From Hondaea fermentalgiana (lineage: Eukaryota > Sar > Bigyra > Thraustochytrida > Thraustochytriidae), in the NCBI GenBank assembly GCA_014084085.1, contig NPFB01000008.1:340853-386914 (forward strand): DNA of 46,062 nucleotides, given 5' to 3'. The notes under the pieces were generated by a model. The model was not told where the DNA came from. It saw nothing but the letters and a program-made list of their open reading frames with translations, and searched no databases. Of this stretch, positions 35,130-45,600 are shown in pieces (within the stretch, counting starts at the first letter, position 1; each line of letters begins with the position of its first letter). The position numbers were made by a program, and so were the translations under genes.

Positions 35130-38100
35130 TCAATCGAGGTCCACATCCTCCTCTTCTTCATCGCCCCTGCTGACGCCCCGTCTCGGGACGCCTCCTTGCT
35201 TGGGCTCCAAGTCCTCTGCAGGGCCCTCCTCGTCGTCTGCGGGACCCTCTTCCCTCTTGCCGACAAGACTGTCAGATTTGCTTTCTCCGTCGTGGTCTTT
35301 TTCGGATGTGCCCACAGCGCTGACGACTCCAGCTTGGTTGTTCTCCTTTTCACTCTCTGATTCGTCGCGACTTGGAGTTTCCGGGGTCTCCTCCCTTCCT
35401 GCCTCGTCTCGAATGCCGCCACCAGCAGCCTTTGCCGATGAGACCTCCTCGCTCTGATCAGCGGCCGTCGCGTCATCAATCCCGCTCGCATCTTGATCAA
35501 GCTCAGTCTCGGAGGATGGCTTTTGTTCATCCTCCCGGTCGCATTCTGTCTCTACACTGGCACTTTCAATCCCATTTGCATCAGCCGCCAATGCGTTAGC
35601 ACTCGACTCGTCAAGATTGTCGCTCAGAATGTCTGCTTTGCCATGATTAGACGCCACAGGAGGCTCCTGCTTGCAAGCAATACTCTCGGGATCAGCGTCA
35701 GGACTGATGTCAACGCCATCATCCTTGTCAGCGTCAGCCTCGACGTTCTCAGCACTGGTACCAGTGCTGGGTTCGGCGTCAGCTGAAAAAACTTCGACAT
35801 TTCCTGCAGCATCGACGTTCCCTTCGGATTCGACATTATCTGCCGCATCTGCCACGGATTCGACGTCAGCATCGGCATCGCCAATGGTAGCATCCGTCTG
35901 CGGATCCGCATCAGCATCGTTCTTGATGTCAGCAGAGGAGACTTCGACATGTGCTGCAGCATCAACGTTCCCTTCGGATTCGACATCATCTGCCTCGGAT
36001 TCGGCGTCAGCATCGGCATCGGCAGTGGTAGCATCCGTCTGCGGATCCGCGTCCGCATGGTTATTGATGTCAGCAGAGGAGACTTCGACATTTGCTGCAG
36101 CATCGACGTTCGCTTCAGATTCGTCCGCATCTTCCTCGGATTCGACGTTGGCATGCGCATCGCTGGCGATGGCAACAGCGTCGAACTCACTTGTCTCGTC
36201 ATCGGCCTTTGACGGCCTCTCCTCACCGGACACGCCATCAGAATGAGTGTTTGCGGCTTGGTCCGAAGATGCAACGACGTCAGCATCGTTTTCATTTACA
36301 TGCTTGAGTACATCGTCATTGACCTTGACATCGTCCTTGATAAGTTGACCTGATTCTGCCTCGGTCCTACTACTCGCAGGCTTGACCTCGCCGCTTGAGG
36401 TTGAAGCTACTTCTTCGGTTTGAACTGGCGGCTCCTTCGGGTCTTTCGCGCCAGCATCAAGGTTGCCCGCGCTTTCCTGAGCAAGGATTTCCCGCATCGA
36501 GAGCCCCAGAGCCTTGGACTGAGGTTTAGCCCATCCCGACCACGACGATTTGGGAGCGGCTGGCGCGGCTGCTTGCGCGATTTTCAGAGGGCTCGACGGA
36601 GGAGGTTGAGGCCGAGTCTTCTTGCCAGACGTGGATTCCTGCGAAGTCGATGCAGATGGCAAGCTCGACAGGTCGATCTGAAGGCCAATCTTCTCAAGAT
36701 GGTCCTTGCAACGGTACAGCGCAGAAACAGCAGACGAAGGAAGGTCGCTGTCGACCAGTTTCGGGATCGAAGCAGCCAGAGTCTGTGCGGCGGACTTGAG
36801 CGCTTCCAGCGTCGCCTCATCTTCCGCTTTGTGCTTTCGCTCCTGTTCGCATCGTGAGGCAGCCTCATCTGCAAGTGTTCGCATGCCAATTGAATTCAGG
36901 TTTGACGCCTTGGTCTCAAAATCGGTGATGCGCGCCTCGGCACCTTGCATACGAGCCCTGATGAACGAAGTGCATGCAGCCTCAACGGCCAGGTACCTGT
37001 CCATAGCAAGCGAAGCTCTTGTGGTCCACTGCGCCACTTCGTTTGCCGGGGTTGCAGGGGCACTGCAAGTTCGCAGAACAGACGAGAGGTCGGCTCCAAA
37101 GCGCTGCATACGGGTGGCTGCGACAAGTCTCTGCTGCGCATCTTGCGCGAGCGTCGCGGCAGACTTGGCTTGCGAGCGAAGCGTCTCGAGTTGTGCTTCA
37201 GCGGAAGCCTTGTCGCTTGAGATTTGCTCGTCGAGTGCCCGCAATGAGCTTGACGATGCCGCGATACGCTCATCGAGTCTTGCGAGCTCCGCGGCAAGCT
37301 TGGCGCGTTCCGTCTTGAGAGCGGCAAGTTCCTCTTTGGCGGCAGCTCGAACAGATTCGGGATCAGGGCCCTCCGCGTCTTGCTCAGCCTTCGCAAAAGC
37401 CAATAGATTGCTTTGCGCGGCACTAGCATTCTGCGCTGTGCTCTGGGCCTCCTCGTGGAATTGTTGCACAAAGTCACACAGATGGTCAGTATCCGGAGTA
37501 TGCTCGAACGTTGCATCGGCGCTCTTGGCCTTGGCAAACTCCACGCAGCGGGCAGCAACCTCTGCTGCGCGCTTGCCAGTATCCCGGAGTCTGAAGAGTC
37601 GCCCTACCTCGCCGGGGCTCAGGCGCTCGCCGCCTGTTTGGACAACAAGCTTGTCGCCACGAGGCACGGCTGGAAGCAAACTTTGTTCAAGTTGAGTGAG
37701 CACGTCCTCGCCCTCAGGAAGACTGGAAATACTCGCAGGGGCCACGTTCACGTCTCCTGCACGACTTGCAACCTCAGGGGCCGAGGCTTTGGTCGCATGT
37801 TGAGAGATGGCGAGCGCCGCGACATTGGCCATAGCATCGACTGCATCGCTAGCGCCGCGCAGGTGGCTGGCAGCGTCAATGAGAGATCCGGCGCTTGCCG
37901 CGAGCGTCCCCGAAGTCACCCGAAGGAGGTTGTCGAGAAGGCCACCGAGCTGACGCTTGAGCGCAGTGAGCGAGGCGTGAGCGAGTGGCTCCGGGGAAGA
38001 AGCAATGGACGACATGATCAGCGCGAAGAGCTTGGTCAATACGTCGTGCTCACAAAGCACAACGCGCTCTTGGTCGCCGGCATTCTGCAGCCACATAATC

Positions 38101-38714
38101 AAGCCGTCTAGCACGACACTCACCTCTTTGACGTTATCCATGACAGCAAGAAGACGATCACGAGTGCTTGTGGGCAGAGGTGTTGGTGCTGGTACTGATG
38201 CTGATGAAGTCGCTGGGATCGGAGCGGGAGCTGGCTCCGGCGACGAATTTGACATGGACGGTGCTGGACTTGGCAATGGCATTGGAAGGGATGCTGAAAC
38301 TAGAGGTTGAGCAGGCTCCGATGCCGGTGCCGGTACCGATGCTGGTGCCGATGCTGGTGCCAATACCGATGCCGATGCCGGTGCTGATGCCGAGGCGCGT
38401 GGTGCTGATTTGGGGTTGCGCGACAAGGCTGCCAGACGGTGCTCTTCAAGACGCTTGCGTTTGGTCTCAAGGTAGACTTTGACGATCTCTGGGTTGTCAG
38501 CAGCAAGTCCTCGCTCCTCCATTTCTGCACGACCAAACGCGACCTCGTCCTCCGTGAATCCAGCCTCCATGCAAAAGTCCTCGACGGCCTTTCCATCTCG
38601 AGAACCCTTTTTCTTCTTGGACTTCTTTCGCTTGCGTCGTCGCTTTTTCTCGTCGTCAGCAGCAGCAGCACTTCCGACGACATTGGGCTCCTCGGCGAGC
38701 ACCTCAAAGCTCAT
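35130..38714 (-). CDS. 1194-residue low-complexity coiled-coil protein with acidic tandem repeats
   Basis: I do not recognise the family. From the start there is a very basic stretch (residues 23-38, KKRRRKRKKSKKKK), usable as a nuclear or RNA-binding signal. A small helical UBA-like segment follows (43-95, DFCMEAGFTEDEVAFGRAEM), then an Ala/Pro/Ser-rich linker (about 103-185). A helical domain covers about 185-400 and a coiled coil about 440-640. A short SSWSGWAKPQSKALGLSMRE motif (near 730) resembles linear motifs ahead of REIxAxE-type sequences. The last 400 residues are strongly acidic, with three diverged 47-50-residue repeats built on NVDAA(A/G)xVEV(S/F)SAD and DADPQTDAT. No membrane helix or catalytic motif is seen. 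It may be a scaffold or RNA/chromatin-associated protein, but that is a guess. Confidence 0.8.
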   Translation of the reverse strand: MSFEVLAEEPNVVGSAAAADDEKKRRRKRKKSKKKKGSRDGKAVEDFCMEAGFTEDEVAFGRAEMEERGLAADNPEIVKVYLETKRKRLEEHRLAALSRNPKSAPRASASAPASASVLAPASAPASVPAPASEPAQPLVSASLPMPLPSPAPSMSNSSPEPAPAPIPATSSASVPAPTPLPTSTRDRLLAVMDNVKEVSVVLDGLIMWLQNAGDQERVVLCEHDVLTKLFALIMSSIASSPEPLAHASLTALKRQLGGLLDNLLRVTSGTLAASAGSLIDAASHLRGASDAVDAMANVAALAISQHATKASAPEVASRAGDVNVAPASISSLPEGEDVLTQLEQSLLPAVPRGDKLVVQTGGERLSPGEVGRLFRLRDTGKRAAEVAARCVEFAKAKSADATFEHTPDTDHLCDFVQQFHEEAQSTAQNASAAQSNLLAFAKAEQDAEGPDPESVRAAAKEELAALKTERAKLAAELARLDERIAASSSSLRALDEQISSDKASAEAQLETLRSQAKSAATLAQDAQQRLVAATRMQRFGADLSSVLRTCSAPATPANEVAQWTTRASLAMDRYLAVEAACTSFIRARMQGAEARITDFETKASNLNSIGMRTLADEAASRCEQERKHKAEDEATLEALKSAAQTLAASIPKLVDSDLPSSAVSALYRCKDHLEKIGLQIDLSSLPSASTSQESTSGKKTRPQPPPSSPLKIAQAAAPAAPKSSWSGWAKPQSKALGLSMREILAQESAGNLDAGAKDPKEPPVQTEEVASTSSGEVKPASSRTEAESGQLIKDDVKVNDDVLKHVNENDADVVASSDQAANTHSDGVSGEERPSKADDETSEFDAVAIASDAHANVESEEDADESEANVDAAANVEVSSADINNHADADPQTDATTADADADAESEADDVESEGNVDAAAHVEVSSADIKNDADADPQTDATIGDADADVESVADAADNVESEGNVDAAGNVEVFSADAEPSTGTSAENVEADADKDDGVDISPDADPESIACKQEPPVASNHGKADILSDNLDESSANALAADANGIESASVETECDREDEQKPSSETELDQDASGIDDATAADQSEEVSSAKAAGGGIRDEAGREETPETPSRDESESEKENNQAGVVSAVGTSEKDHDGESKSDSLVGKREEGPADDEEGPAEDLEPKQGGVPRRGVSRGDEEEEDVDLD
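35775..36150. repeat. About 150-bp diverged tandem repeats inside the acidic coding region
   Basis: The block atcRacgttcSctt recurs at 35811, 35961 and 36102, giving periods of 150 and 141 bases, both multiples of three. It encodes the NVDAA/SAD/DADPQTDAT repeats of the surrounding protein. Confidence 0.85.
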
Positions 38715-39378
38715 GGTGATGGTGCTCTAGCCCCTGATACCACTTGCCAAACAGTGAGTCTCCGTAGCGGCCGGCGTCGCCGTTGCCGCGCGTCCTCTGC
38801 CAGGCTGCCGAGGCGATTCGATCGATGCCCCCACCCAGCTCGCCACCGACTCCGTCGAGGCGAGCTCTGCTCGCGTGCGTGTCCGTGGCGATGCCCTGGT
38901 CGGGTGATCCGCCTGCTGCAGCGATCGCGCAAGCGTCCGCGCGAGCGTCAAGAGCAGCGCGTCGGTGAGATCGAGATCGTGGACTGTTGATCGATCAAGC
39001 GATTGACGGTTTGGACGCGCGCCGTCGATCTGGCTTTTGCAGGGCAGGAAGTTGACTTGCCTCTGTCAACGTCCGCGTATTGACTTTACAGTGAGAGGGG
39101 AACGCGCGCGCGGTTGCGGGCTTCGAGACTTTGGCGTTGGAAGAAAACCTTCTTCTTGGTCTTCTTCTTCCTTGCGTCGCTATGGATTCCAGTTGTCAAC
39201 AGCGATGCAGAGCCGACAGGTTTGCGTGCAAGAATGTCATCTAATCAATCGCAATGACGTTCCAGCCAAGCAGAGAATGAGTACGGACGGCACTTGCCTT
39301 GTCCGTCTCGCACAGCAAATTACCTCTCTGTGAGCAAGATGGTGTCAATATTTTATCTTATTGAGTTCAGTCAGTCAG
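38715..39378. other. Spacer upstream of the 1194-residue gene
   Basis: Promoter side of the minus-strand gene and 3' side of the RUS gene. It is G+C-rich near the start codon and mixed afterwards. No coding pattern was found. Confidence 0.45.
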
Positions 39379-40590
39379 TTAGCTCGTCTTTGTCTTTGTG
39401 GTGTCTGTAAAGCGCACCCTAAATTTGAGATCAGGTACGTAAACATGAGAAAGACGCCAGCCGAGGTGCTCGAGACGGTCGACAAAGGCGCTAGCCGAAT
39501 GCGCTGATCCCAGAGCAGCCTTGGCGATTGCGGTGACTATATCTTTGGGAGTTGCATCTTCTCCGAGGGCGATTCGGATCTCACCTGGTGGAGATGAGCA
39601 CGAAGATCGTGCAGGGAGTGCCACACATGTGTGTGAAAAGAGCGCTTCAAGAGCGCTTGCGTCATTTGAAGGGTCGACGCCAATTGTGACGCGGTAAGCC
39701 GGATCAAAAACACTGCCAACCACGGGCTCGAGAGCGTTGATGGCTCGAGGAGACATGTCTGCCTTGTCTTCTTCAAATGCGAAAGCTAAGAGTAGCAGCG
39801 AGAGACGATGCGAGTTGAGATGCCGCAAGTGCAGCGCACGAACGGCAAAATAGTTTGCAAGTACATGGACTGCAGTGAGCGCCACAAATACCATCCACGG
39901 AAGCCACTCCCATTCGGCATGTGCGTCAACGAACTGAGCGAGGCGGAGTCCGCTTGCCATGCCAATTAAGTTTACGAGTGTTTCTTGCGACCCCTCCTTG
40001 GCCTGGACATCGGCAGTATTGCCATCGCGTGCAAAGTGATTTGTAATCACCACCCGCGTTGCTCCCGCTGCGATGCCGCACATGGCCTTGAGCACATTGG
40101 CTGCACACATGAGCGCTGTGAAGCAGGTGCGGTCGTTCGCGGCGCACATGAGCGGCGAAAGTAATTCGAGAGAGAGGGCGAGGTCCACTGCCAGGTCGGC
40201 AAAGAGCCGCCAGCCCTTGACGTTTCGATCAAAGCGGCCACCACCTACCCAGGCAAATAAGAGGCCGCCAAGCATGCCAGCGCCATCCCTATATACCCAC
40301 TGGGTCGTTGCTGCCATGGCATCTGCTGCATCGGCGCCTACGCCAAGACCTGCGAGAATTGCCTTGGTGCTCAAGACGCCTCGAAGGTAGCTGCAGAGGC
40401 CCTGTAGACTGTCGAATGCCTGGAACCACGCATAGTCGTCCTCAACGCTTGCAGGATACCCATCTGGCACAAAGAGTGACCATATCCATGCCAGTATCAT
40501 TTGCCGCTGTGGCGCAGTTCCATGTCCCACCTGTACGCCATCGTGCAATACAATCGCAGACCTAGTCATTCTCACGCGCACTCCATGCAA
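39379..40590 (-). CDS. RUS family (DUF647) membrane protein
   Basis: A 403-residue member of the ROOT UVB SENSITIVE family (human RUSF1/C16orf58; plant RUS1-6), membrane-associated proteins linked in plants to early seedling growth, auxin and vitamin B6 status; the biochemical role is unsettled. Diagnostic segments are LFVPDGYPASVEDDYAWFQA, FDSLQGLCSYLRGVLSTKAI, LGVGADAADAMAATTQWVYR followed by DGAGMLGGLLFAW, then GRFDRNVKGWRLFADLAVDL. After these come CGIAAGATRVVITNHFA and QETLVNLIG. Hydrophobic helices lie within about residues 30-250, and the C-terminal part (about 265-403) is soluble. Starts at 40590 and 40569 are both possible. The length is a little under the animal protein (468). The gene is head to head with the acidic membrane-protein gene. 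Confidence 0.92.
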   Translation of the reverse strand: MHGVRVRMTRSAIVLHDGVQVGHGTAPQRQMILAWIWSLFVPDGYPASVEDDYAWFQAFDSLQGLCSYLRGVLSTKAILAGLGVGADAADAMAATTQWVYRDGAGMLGGLLFAWVGGGRFDRNVKGWRLFADLAVDLALSLELLSPLMCAANDRTCFTALMCAANVLKAMCGIAAGATRVVITNHFARDGNTADVQAKEGSQETLVNLIGMASGLRLAQFVDAHAEWEWLPWMVFVALTAVHVLANYFAVRALHLRHLNSHRLSLLLLAFAFEEDKADMSPRAINALEPVVGSVFDPAYRVTIGVDPSNDASALEALFSHTCVALPARSSCSSPPGEIRIALGEDATPKDIVTAIAKAALGSAHSASAFVDRLEHLGWRLSHVYVPDLKFRVRFTDTTKTKTS

Positions 40591-41168
40591 TGCTTGTTCG
40601 CAAGCCTACGTAAATATTTACAAACACAAGAACGAAAATTTCTCGTGGCAACTTGCAAATCCCTCGACACGCCGATGCGAAAGCAAAGGACGACTGACTT
40701 CGCCCCCGTAATCGAAGCCAACGCAAACAGCCGGACTTTGTCTCGTCGCTGGCCGAGCGCGCACACTCACGATCCTTGAACGCCGCGAGCTTCGTTCTGC
40801 GCGAAGAAGGGCGGATATGGTATGCGACTGCTTTGCGAGCCCACTTCCGCGCTACGCGTCGTCGTTGACGAAAGCCGGGCTTCTCCGGTGACAGTCTCTC
40901 GCAAGCTCTCCGCGCGCCCGTGGTCTTCCTCGTCGCCGGCCTCGTGGGCCTCGTGGGTCCCGTCCTCGCCTCGGCCGCCCTCCTCCTCCTTCCTCGCAAG
41001 GTCGAGGTCGAGGGCGAAGCAGTTCTGCTTGGCCGCGAGGCGCGGCTTGCGCGAGGTCGCGGCGGGGGGCGCGGGCGCCGCGCGCGGGAGGGTCTCGCGC
41101 GGGCAGTGCTGCGCGGGCGCGGCTTGCGCGAGGCGCCGGGCCGGCGCCGGCCGTCGCAGGCTGCCGCC
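40591..41168. other. Divergent spacer, RUS gene / acidic membrane-protein gene
   Basis: 578 bases between two start codons on opposite strands, increasingly G+C-rich to the right. It is the likely bidirectional promoter. The plus-strand frame extends upstream of 41169 to 40920, but that part is Arg/Gly-rich and not family-like. Confidence 0.5.
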
Positions 41169-42101
41169 ATGGACAGCGATGAAGATGACCTCGGGCGAGG
41201 CGCTCACGAGCGAGCCCTCCTCGCCGCGCTGGAGCCCGAGCTGGGGCGCGAGGAGGACGAGGAGGGCGCGGGGGAGGGCGGCGCGATCGCCGCGCTGCGC
41301 CCTGTGATCACAGAACGCGAAGACGTCGACGTGGAAGACGTTGAGGAAGACGACGAGGACGACGACCTCGAGGACGACGACTTCGAGGACTCGCCCTCCC
41401 TACGCGGCGTCGGGGACCTTGACGCCGAGCTGGCGCCGGGCATGCGCAGGCGCGTCCCAAGTAGTGAAGACGCAAACTCGAGCTTGGAGCAAGAGATGGG
41501 CGACGAGGCGACCTCGGACGAGGAATATTTTGCCGGGCCAAGACCTCGCGGGAATGGCAGGAGACAGGGGTCGGGCCGCGTGCACTTTGATCTGGACGCA
41601 GAGGACGCAGAGTATGAATCCCCGCGCCAGGCTGCCTGGGAGGCGCAGCTCGGAGCCTGGGGCCATAGTCTGGTCATGTTTTCGAGCATTGGCATCGGGC
41701 TTTACGTTGCCTCCAAGATAGTGAACATAGACTTTGTGAGGTTCCTGGGAATGGTATTCCTGGGTGGGCTCGGCATGCTCGCGGCGCGCCCAAGTTACAA
41801 TCCACGATTATCCACAATGATTGAGCACAATTTGAACGAGGCTGAGCTCGAGACGATTCGCACCTTTGTACAGCGTCGCGTTGATTTGCACGATGCCCCT
41901 GGCGCTGCTCGGGATGAATACTTGGGCCGTTTGAAACGCTCGAGCGTCGGGATGGGCATGCACAGCATGGCAGGGTCTAGCTCGCGTGGCAGTGGACTCC
42001 ATTCAAGTGCGGCGGCCAGTGGGTACCCGAGCCATTACATACGGTACTCGAGTGGGGGACTCGGGCCCGTTCCCGAGAATGAGGAGGACCTCTATTTTTA
42101 A
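41169..42101 (+). CDS. Acidic protein with two adjacent membrane helices
   Basis: No family recognised. In the 310-residue model, the first 160 residues are strongly acidic (long Asp/Glu runs at about 51-75), with no signal peptide. Two hydrophobic helices follow close together (about 167-186 and 189-206), separated by only a few residues, so the protein probably makes a hairpin in the membrane with both ends on the same side. The tail is Ser/Gly-rich and ends in NEEDLYF. I chose the ATG at 41169 because its context, GCCGCCATGG, is an ideal initiation site and the upstream extension looks like leader. The hairpin plus acidic cytosolic front is seen in reticulon-like or organelle-shaping proteins, but there is no sequence match to support that. 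Confidence 0.72.
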   Translation: MDSDEDDLGRGAHERALLAALEPELGREEDEEGAGEGGAIAALRPVITEREDVDVEDVEEDDEDDDLEDDDFEDSPSLRGVGDLDAELAPGMRRRVPSSEDANSSLEQEMGDEATSDEEYFAGPRPRGNGRRQGSGRVHFDLDAEDAEYESPRQAAWEAQLGAWGHSLVMFSSIGIGLYVASKIVNIDFVRFLGMVFLGGLGMLAARPSYNPRLSTMIEHNLNEAELETIRTFVQRRVDLHDAPGAARDEYLGRLKRSSVGMGMHSMAGSSSRGSGLHSSAAASGYPSHYIRYSSGGLGPVPENEEDLYF

Positions 42102-42670
42102 AAAATGGATGAAGCATAACTTATTCAAATGATTTGGCGCAGCGTAGCGCATAGTCGTGAATGACCATGTCTTTTTGTTCATCCAGTCGAGGGGTCAACA
42201 TTGCCCGTTCGATCCAACCAACTTTTCCTCCCTCCCTCACTCGCTAAAGACAAGGACAAAGACAAAGAAAAGAAGACGAAAAGCGAAGAAAAAGCCACCA
42301 ACGACATGACAACAGAGGAAGCAAATGAATTCCTCGGTTCAGTGGGGGCAAAAGCTCGAGCCTCTTCGAGTCGTTGAGCAAATCGTGCGCTGATCATTCT
42401 CAGTTTCTGTCGTGCAAGATCTTGAGGATTTCCTAAGGGGGAAGGGGAGAGGGTCAGGCTCGATTCGAGACATTTTCCACCTACAAAGAGAATTGCCTTG
42501 CGGGCGAGCAAGCCTATTTGTGGTTTATTGAATCTTTGCAAGCAGCAGTTCACGTATTGATAAAAGGATGGCGTTATTGGCTAATGAATGAAATATATGT
42601 GTGCGGACCTGGACCCTTGCACGCTTGTCGTGCACAAAGTGGTCGACCGGTTAAGTGTGGTTTTGAAATG
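42102..42670. other. Convergent spacer with a possible minus-strand exon
   Basis: Between two stop codons. On the minus strand, a CTGAC branch-like site, a C/T tract and TTAG stand just before 42432, and the frame after it (to about 42330) reads coding-like charged sequence. This is discussed as a finding; I do not call a gene. Confidence 0.4.
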
Positions 42671-45600
42671 TTACAGCAACAAAAGCGAGTCGTAGGCGAC
42701 GCGCAATTTTTGAGCATACTGAGCCTCTCGCGAAAAGGAGGCGGTGTCCACGACACCAAGGGTACTCCCTGATGGTGAAGTGGGTGGGGAGTTTGTAGGC
42801 GAAGATAAAGGTGACGCAAAGTGAGCAGAAATGGGCATCGCGTGCACCCATAGGGGTTTGTAGTCAATGTAAAGGTTGTCTGCGTCCTTTTGACCAGGGG
42901 CGGCGAAAGCTTTGAGGCTTACCAGCCGAGGCTTGACAAATTTCGCAAAAGAATCCATGTCAACGCCCACACAGGCTGGTGACCGCAAAGAAAGATCCAC
43001 ACTTCCGTCACCATTTTTCCCTCCTCGAAGAGGTTTAATCATAGCATCAGAAACCTTTGCAAGGAGTTGCAGGTCCACAAAGGAAAGAGTGACACAACTT
43101 TCAGGCAAATCGACGGTTGGTGCCATTTGGCCTACGGGTGATGAGGTCCGCTCGAATCGCAGGGTGCGTTCTAGGTCCAATAGGGTTTCGGCGCGTGCGT
43201 GAGACTGCGCAAATGTGATGGCGTGTGGCGCAACACAAAGACGGTCAACGAGCGCATGCAACTTGGAGACCGCTTCGGACAAGAAGGCCTCCTCGCGTTC
43301 ACGGGTTGCTTCCGTGCCTTCATCTGACTTGGCCTCTGTTTCCGCTTCATGATGCTGTTGGTCTTGCTGCTGCGATTGCGAAACTGTTGTCGACGATCCA
43401 GTCGTGGACGAGGATGAGGGCAAAGGCGAAGGCGCAGTGGAAGAGGACGAGGAAGACTGCGATGATGAAGGGGAGGATGGCGCACCGGGGGTAGAAGCAC
43501 GCGTGCATAGAGTCTGCAAAAGACTTGCAGCATTCATGAAGCGTTGGTCACGCTCGCGCGAGCTTGAAGGGTCGATGGCTGCCGTAGCGACCTGACGATT
43601 GACGTAGCGCAAAAAGAAAAAGAGACCTGCGACGAGATGCACGCGTTGATATCGATTAGCTGCAAGACGGCCAATTTGACGACAAACATCATGAAGAACA
43701 GCCGGGAACTCGGCCTGAAGCAGTGCATCGAGAATGTGACGCGCCAAGTCTACAGCAGTAGCCACGGACGCATCGTTGTTGCGAGCACGGTCCAAATACG
43801 GTTTAATGGCGCGATTAATCGCCGTTACGCAGAGAGGCTGCGCCGCAATTTCAGAGAGGAGGTTCGAAGCAATTGAAGTGCTACGGAGCGGCATTTCTGG
43901 GTTCGAGCTGAACTCTTGCAGCAAAGCATGGCCTGTGACGCTGGCAATGGCCCACCTGTGGGCCATGGACGCGTCGGGGCGATGCCAGAGCTTTGTGAGA
44001 AGCAGCTTGCACAAGTTTCTGCGCACTGTAATCGTTTCTGAACTTGACTTGAAGGATGTGTCAAAGAGCGCCACACGCGCAAACTGAGGGTGCCACTGAA
44101 AGAGAAATAGGAGGTGAGCAAAGTCGCAAGCCTGCAATTTATGTCGCCAGCGACGGCTCAGCACTCCTCGAGGGACGCCCTCTGCACGTTCGTCTGTGAC
44201 CCCGCCGGACGGGGGTGCAGAAACAAGCGCCGCGTTCGTGCTCCCGCGTCGCGAGACCCGAATGACGTCGGCCACATCATCGGCGGAATCAGGCACGGGC
44301 GCAGTGGTGGCGTGATTGGCCCGGAAACGCGCCTCATCAAGGAGGGCGTCCATCTTTGTGGCCGTGTCTTCGTCAAGCGAGCGCGCGAGCCCGAGCCCGG
44401 TGGCGTATTCTGCGCCGTCGCTCGTTCCACGCACGTGGCGAGGTCCAGAGTCTCGCCGAGCCCGATGAGTAGGACTTGCACCGGAGGCTGCGCTTCCGCT
44501 CTCGCTGTTCGTTGAACTTCCGCGGCTAAGCACTCCGAGCGAAGGCAAAGATGACGAGGCGGCGACCCCGAAAGTGAACGAGCCGGTGGCGCGTAGCTGA
44601 TTTTGCATGCGCCGTCCAACCGTCTGTGGAACTTGCTGAGCGTGAGAGTGGACCTCCTTTGGGTTTGTGTCGTGCCCAGCAGTGACGCTCGCTCCAAGGC
44701 CAGCGGCACCATGAGAACTGGTGGTGTAGCTGGTGCTGCTAATGCTGCTAGCACTACTGTGCACGCTGAAGTTGGACCCCGATGAGAACAGTTGCAAGCC
44801 ACCAGCTCCAGACCCAGAGCTCGTGGATGACTGGCGACGATGACGAGGCGTCAAGCTCTTGATGCCATTGATGACGCCGTGCAGACCCGAGGATCGCTTG
44901 CGTGTGGGGCCAAGGACATTTGCAAAGCCGGAACTGCGACGACGGCCTGCGAGCGAAGGCACGGCGCCATCGACCGTTCGCCCCAACGGTGAGATGCGGT
45001 CAAAGTGGGCCTTGAATGCGTACCACGAGGCGAGAGCCTGCTGCGCGTCCTCGAGGGCGCGTGTGAGGCTCGCTCTCCTTGAGATGTCGATGTCCTCGTG
45101 CTGGCGCTTTTCTTCGCACGTTTCTCTGTGGGTCTTTGCGGTTGCGACCCATTTTCGTCCCTCTTCGACCTCGGCTTGCATCGAGGCCATGCTGCCATTT
45201 TCCGTGCGAAGTCCGCAATCTTCTCTGTTCGCTTCGTCAGCGCGGGGCGAGCCCAGGTCTGGAAAGGGCAGATCCTCCTCTTCGTAAGGCCGCACGCCCT
45301 CCTCATCGCTCGTATCGACCTCTTCCTCCTCTTCTTCGCCATTGTTCTCTCCATCTAGATATCCGTGCTCCTCTTCATGTTCCCCCACCTCCCCCTCGCG
45401 GTGCATGCCACCGAAGCCGCCGTACGAGGCGATCTTGGTCTTGCACAACTGGGCGCCGTTGCTCGAGGCGTGCGGCTCGCGTGCCTGGGCGACACTCCTC
45501 TTCGACGACCCTGCCGCCGCAGCGATGACGCCGGGCGGCGCCGAGCCCGCGCGACCCGCGAGGCCTGGCGCGGCAGCTGCAGCTGCAGCTGCAGCTGCTG

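Noticed and set aside
35671..36246. Plus-strand Ser/Ala-rich open frame opposite the acidic repeats
   Set aside because: Antisense of the repeat region of the minus-strand gene; frames stay open on both strands because of repeat composition.
36706..37695. Plus-strand 329-codon Ser/Ala-rich frame
   Set aside because: Antisense of the coiled-coil region of the 1194-residue protein, which has the more protein-like reading.
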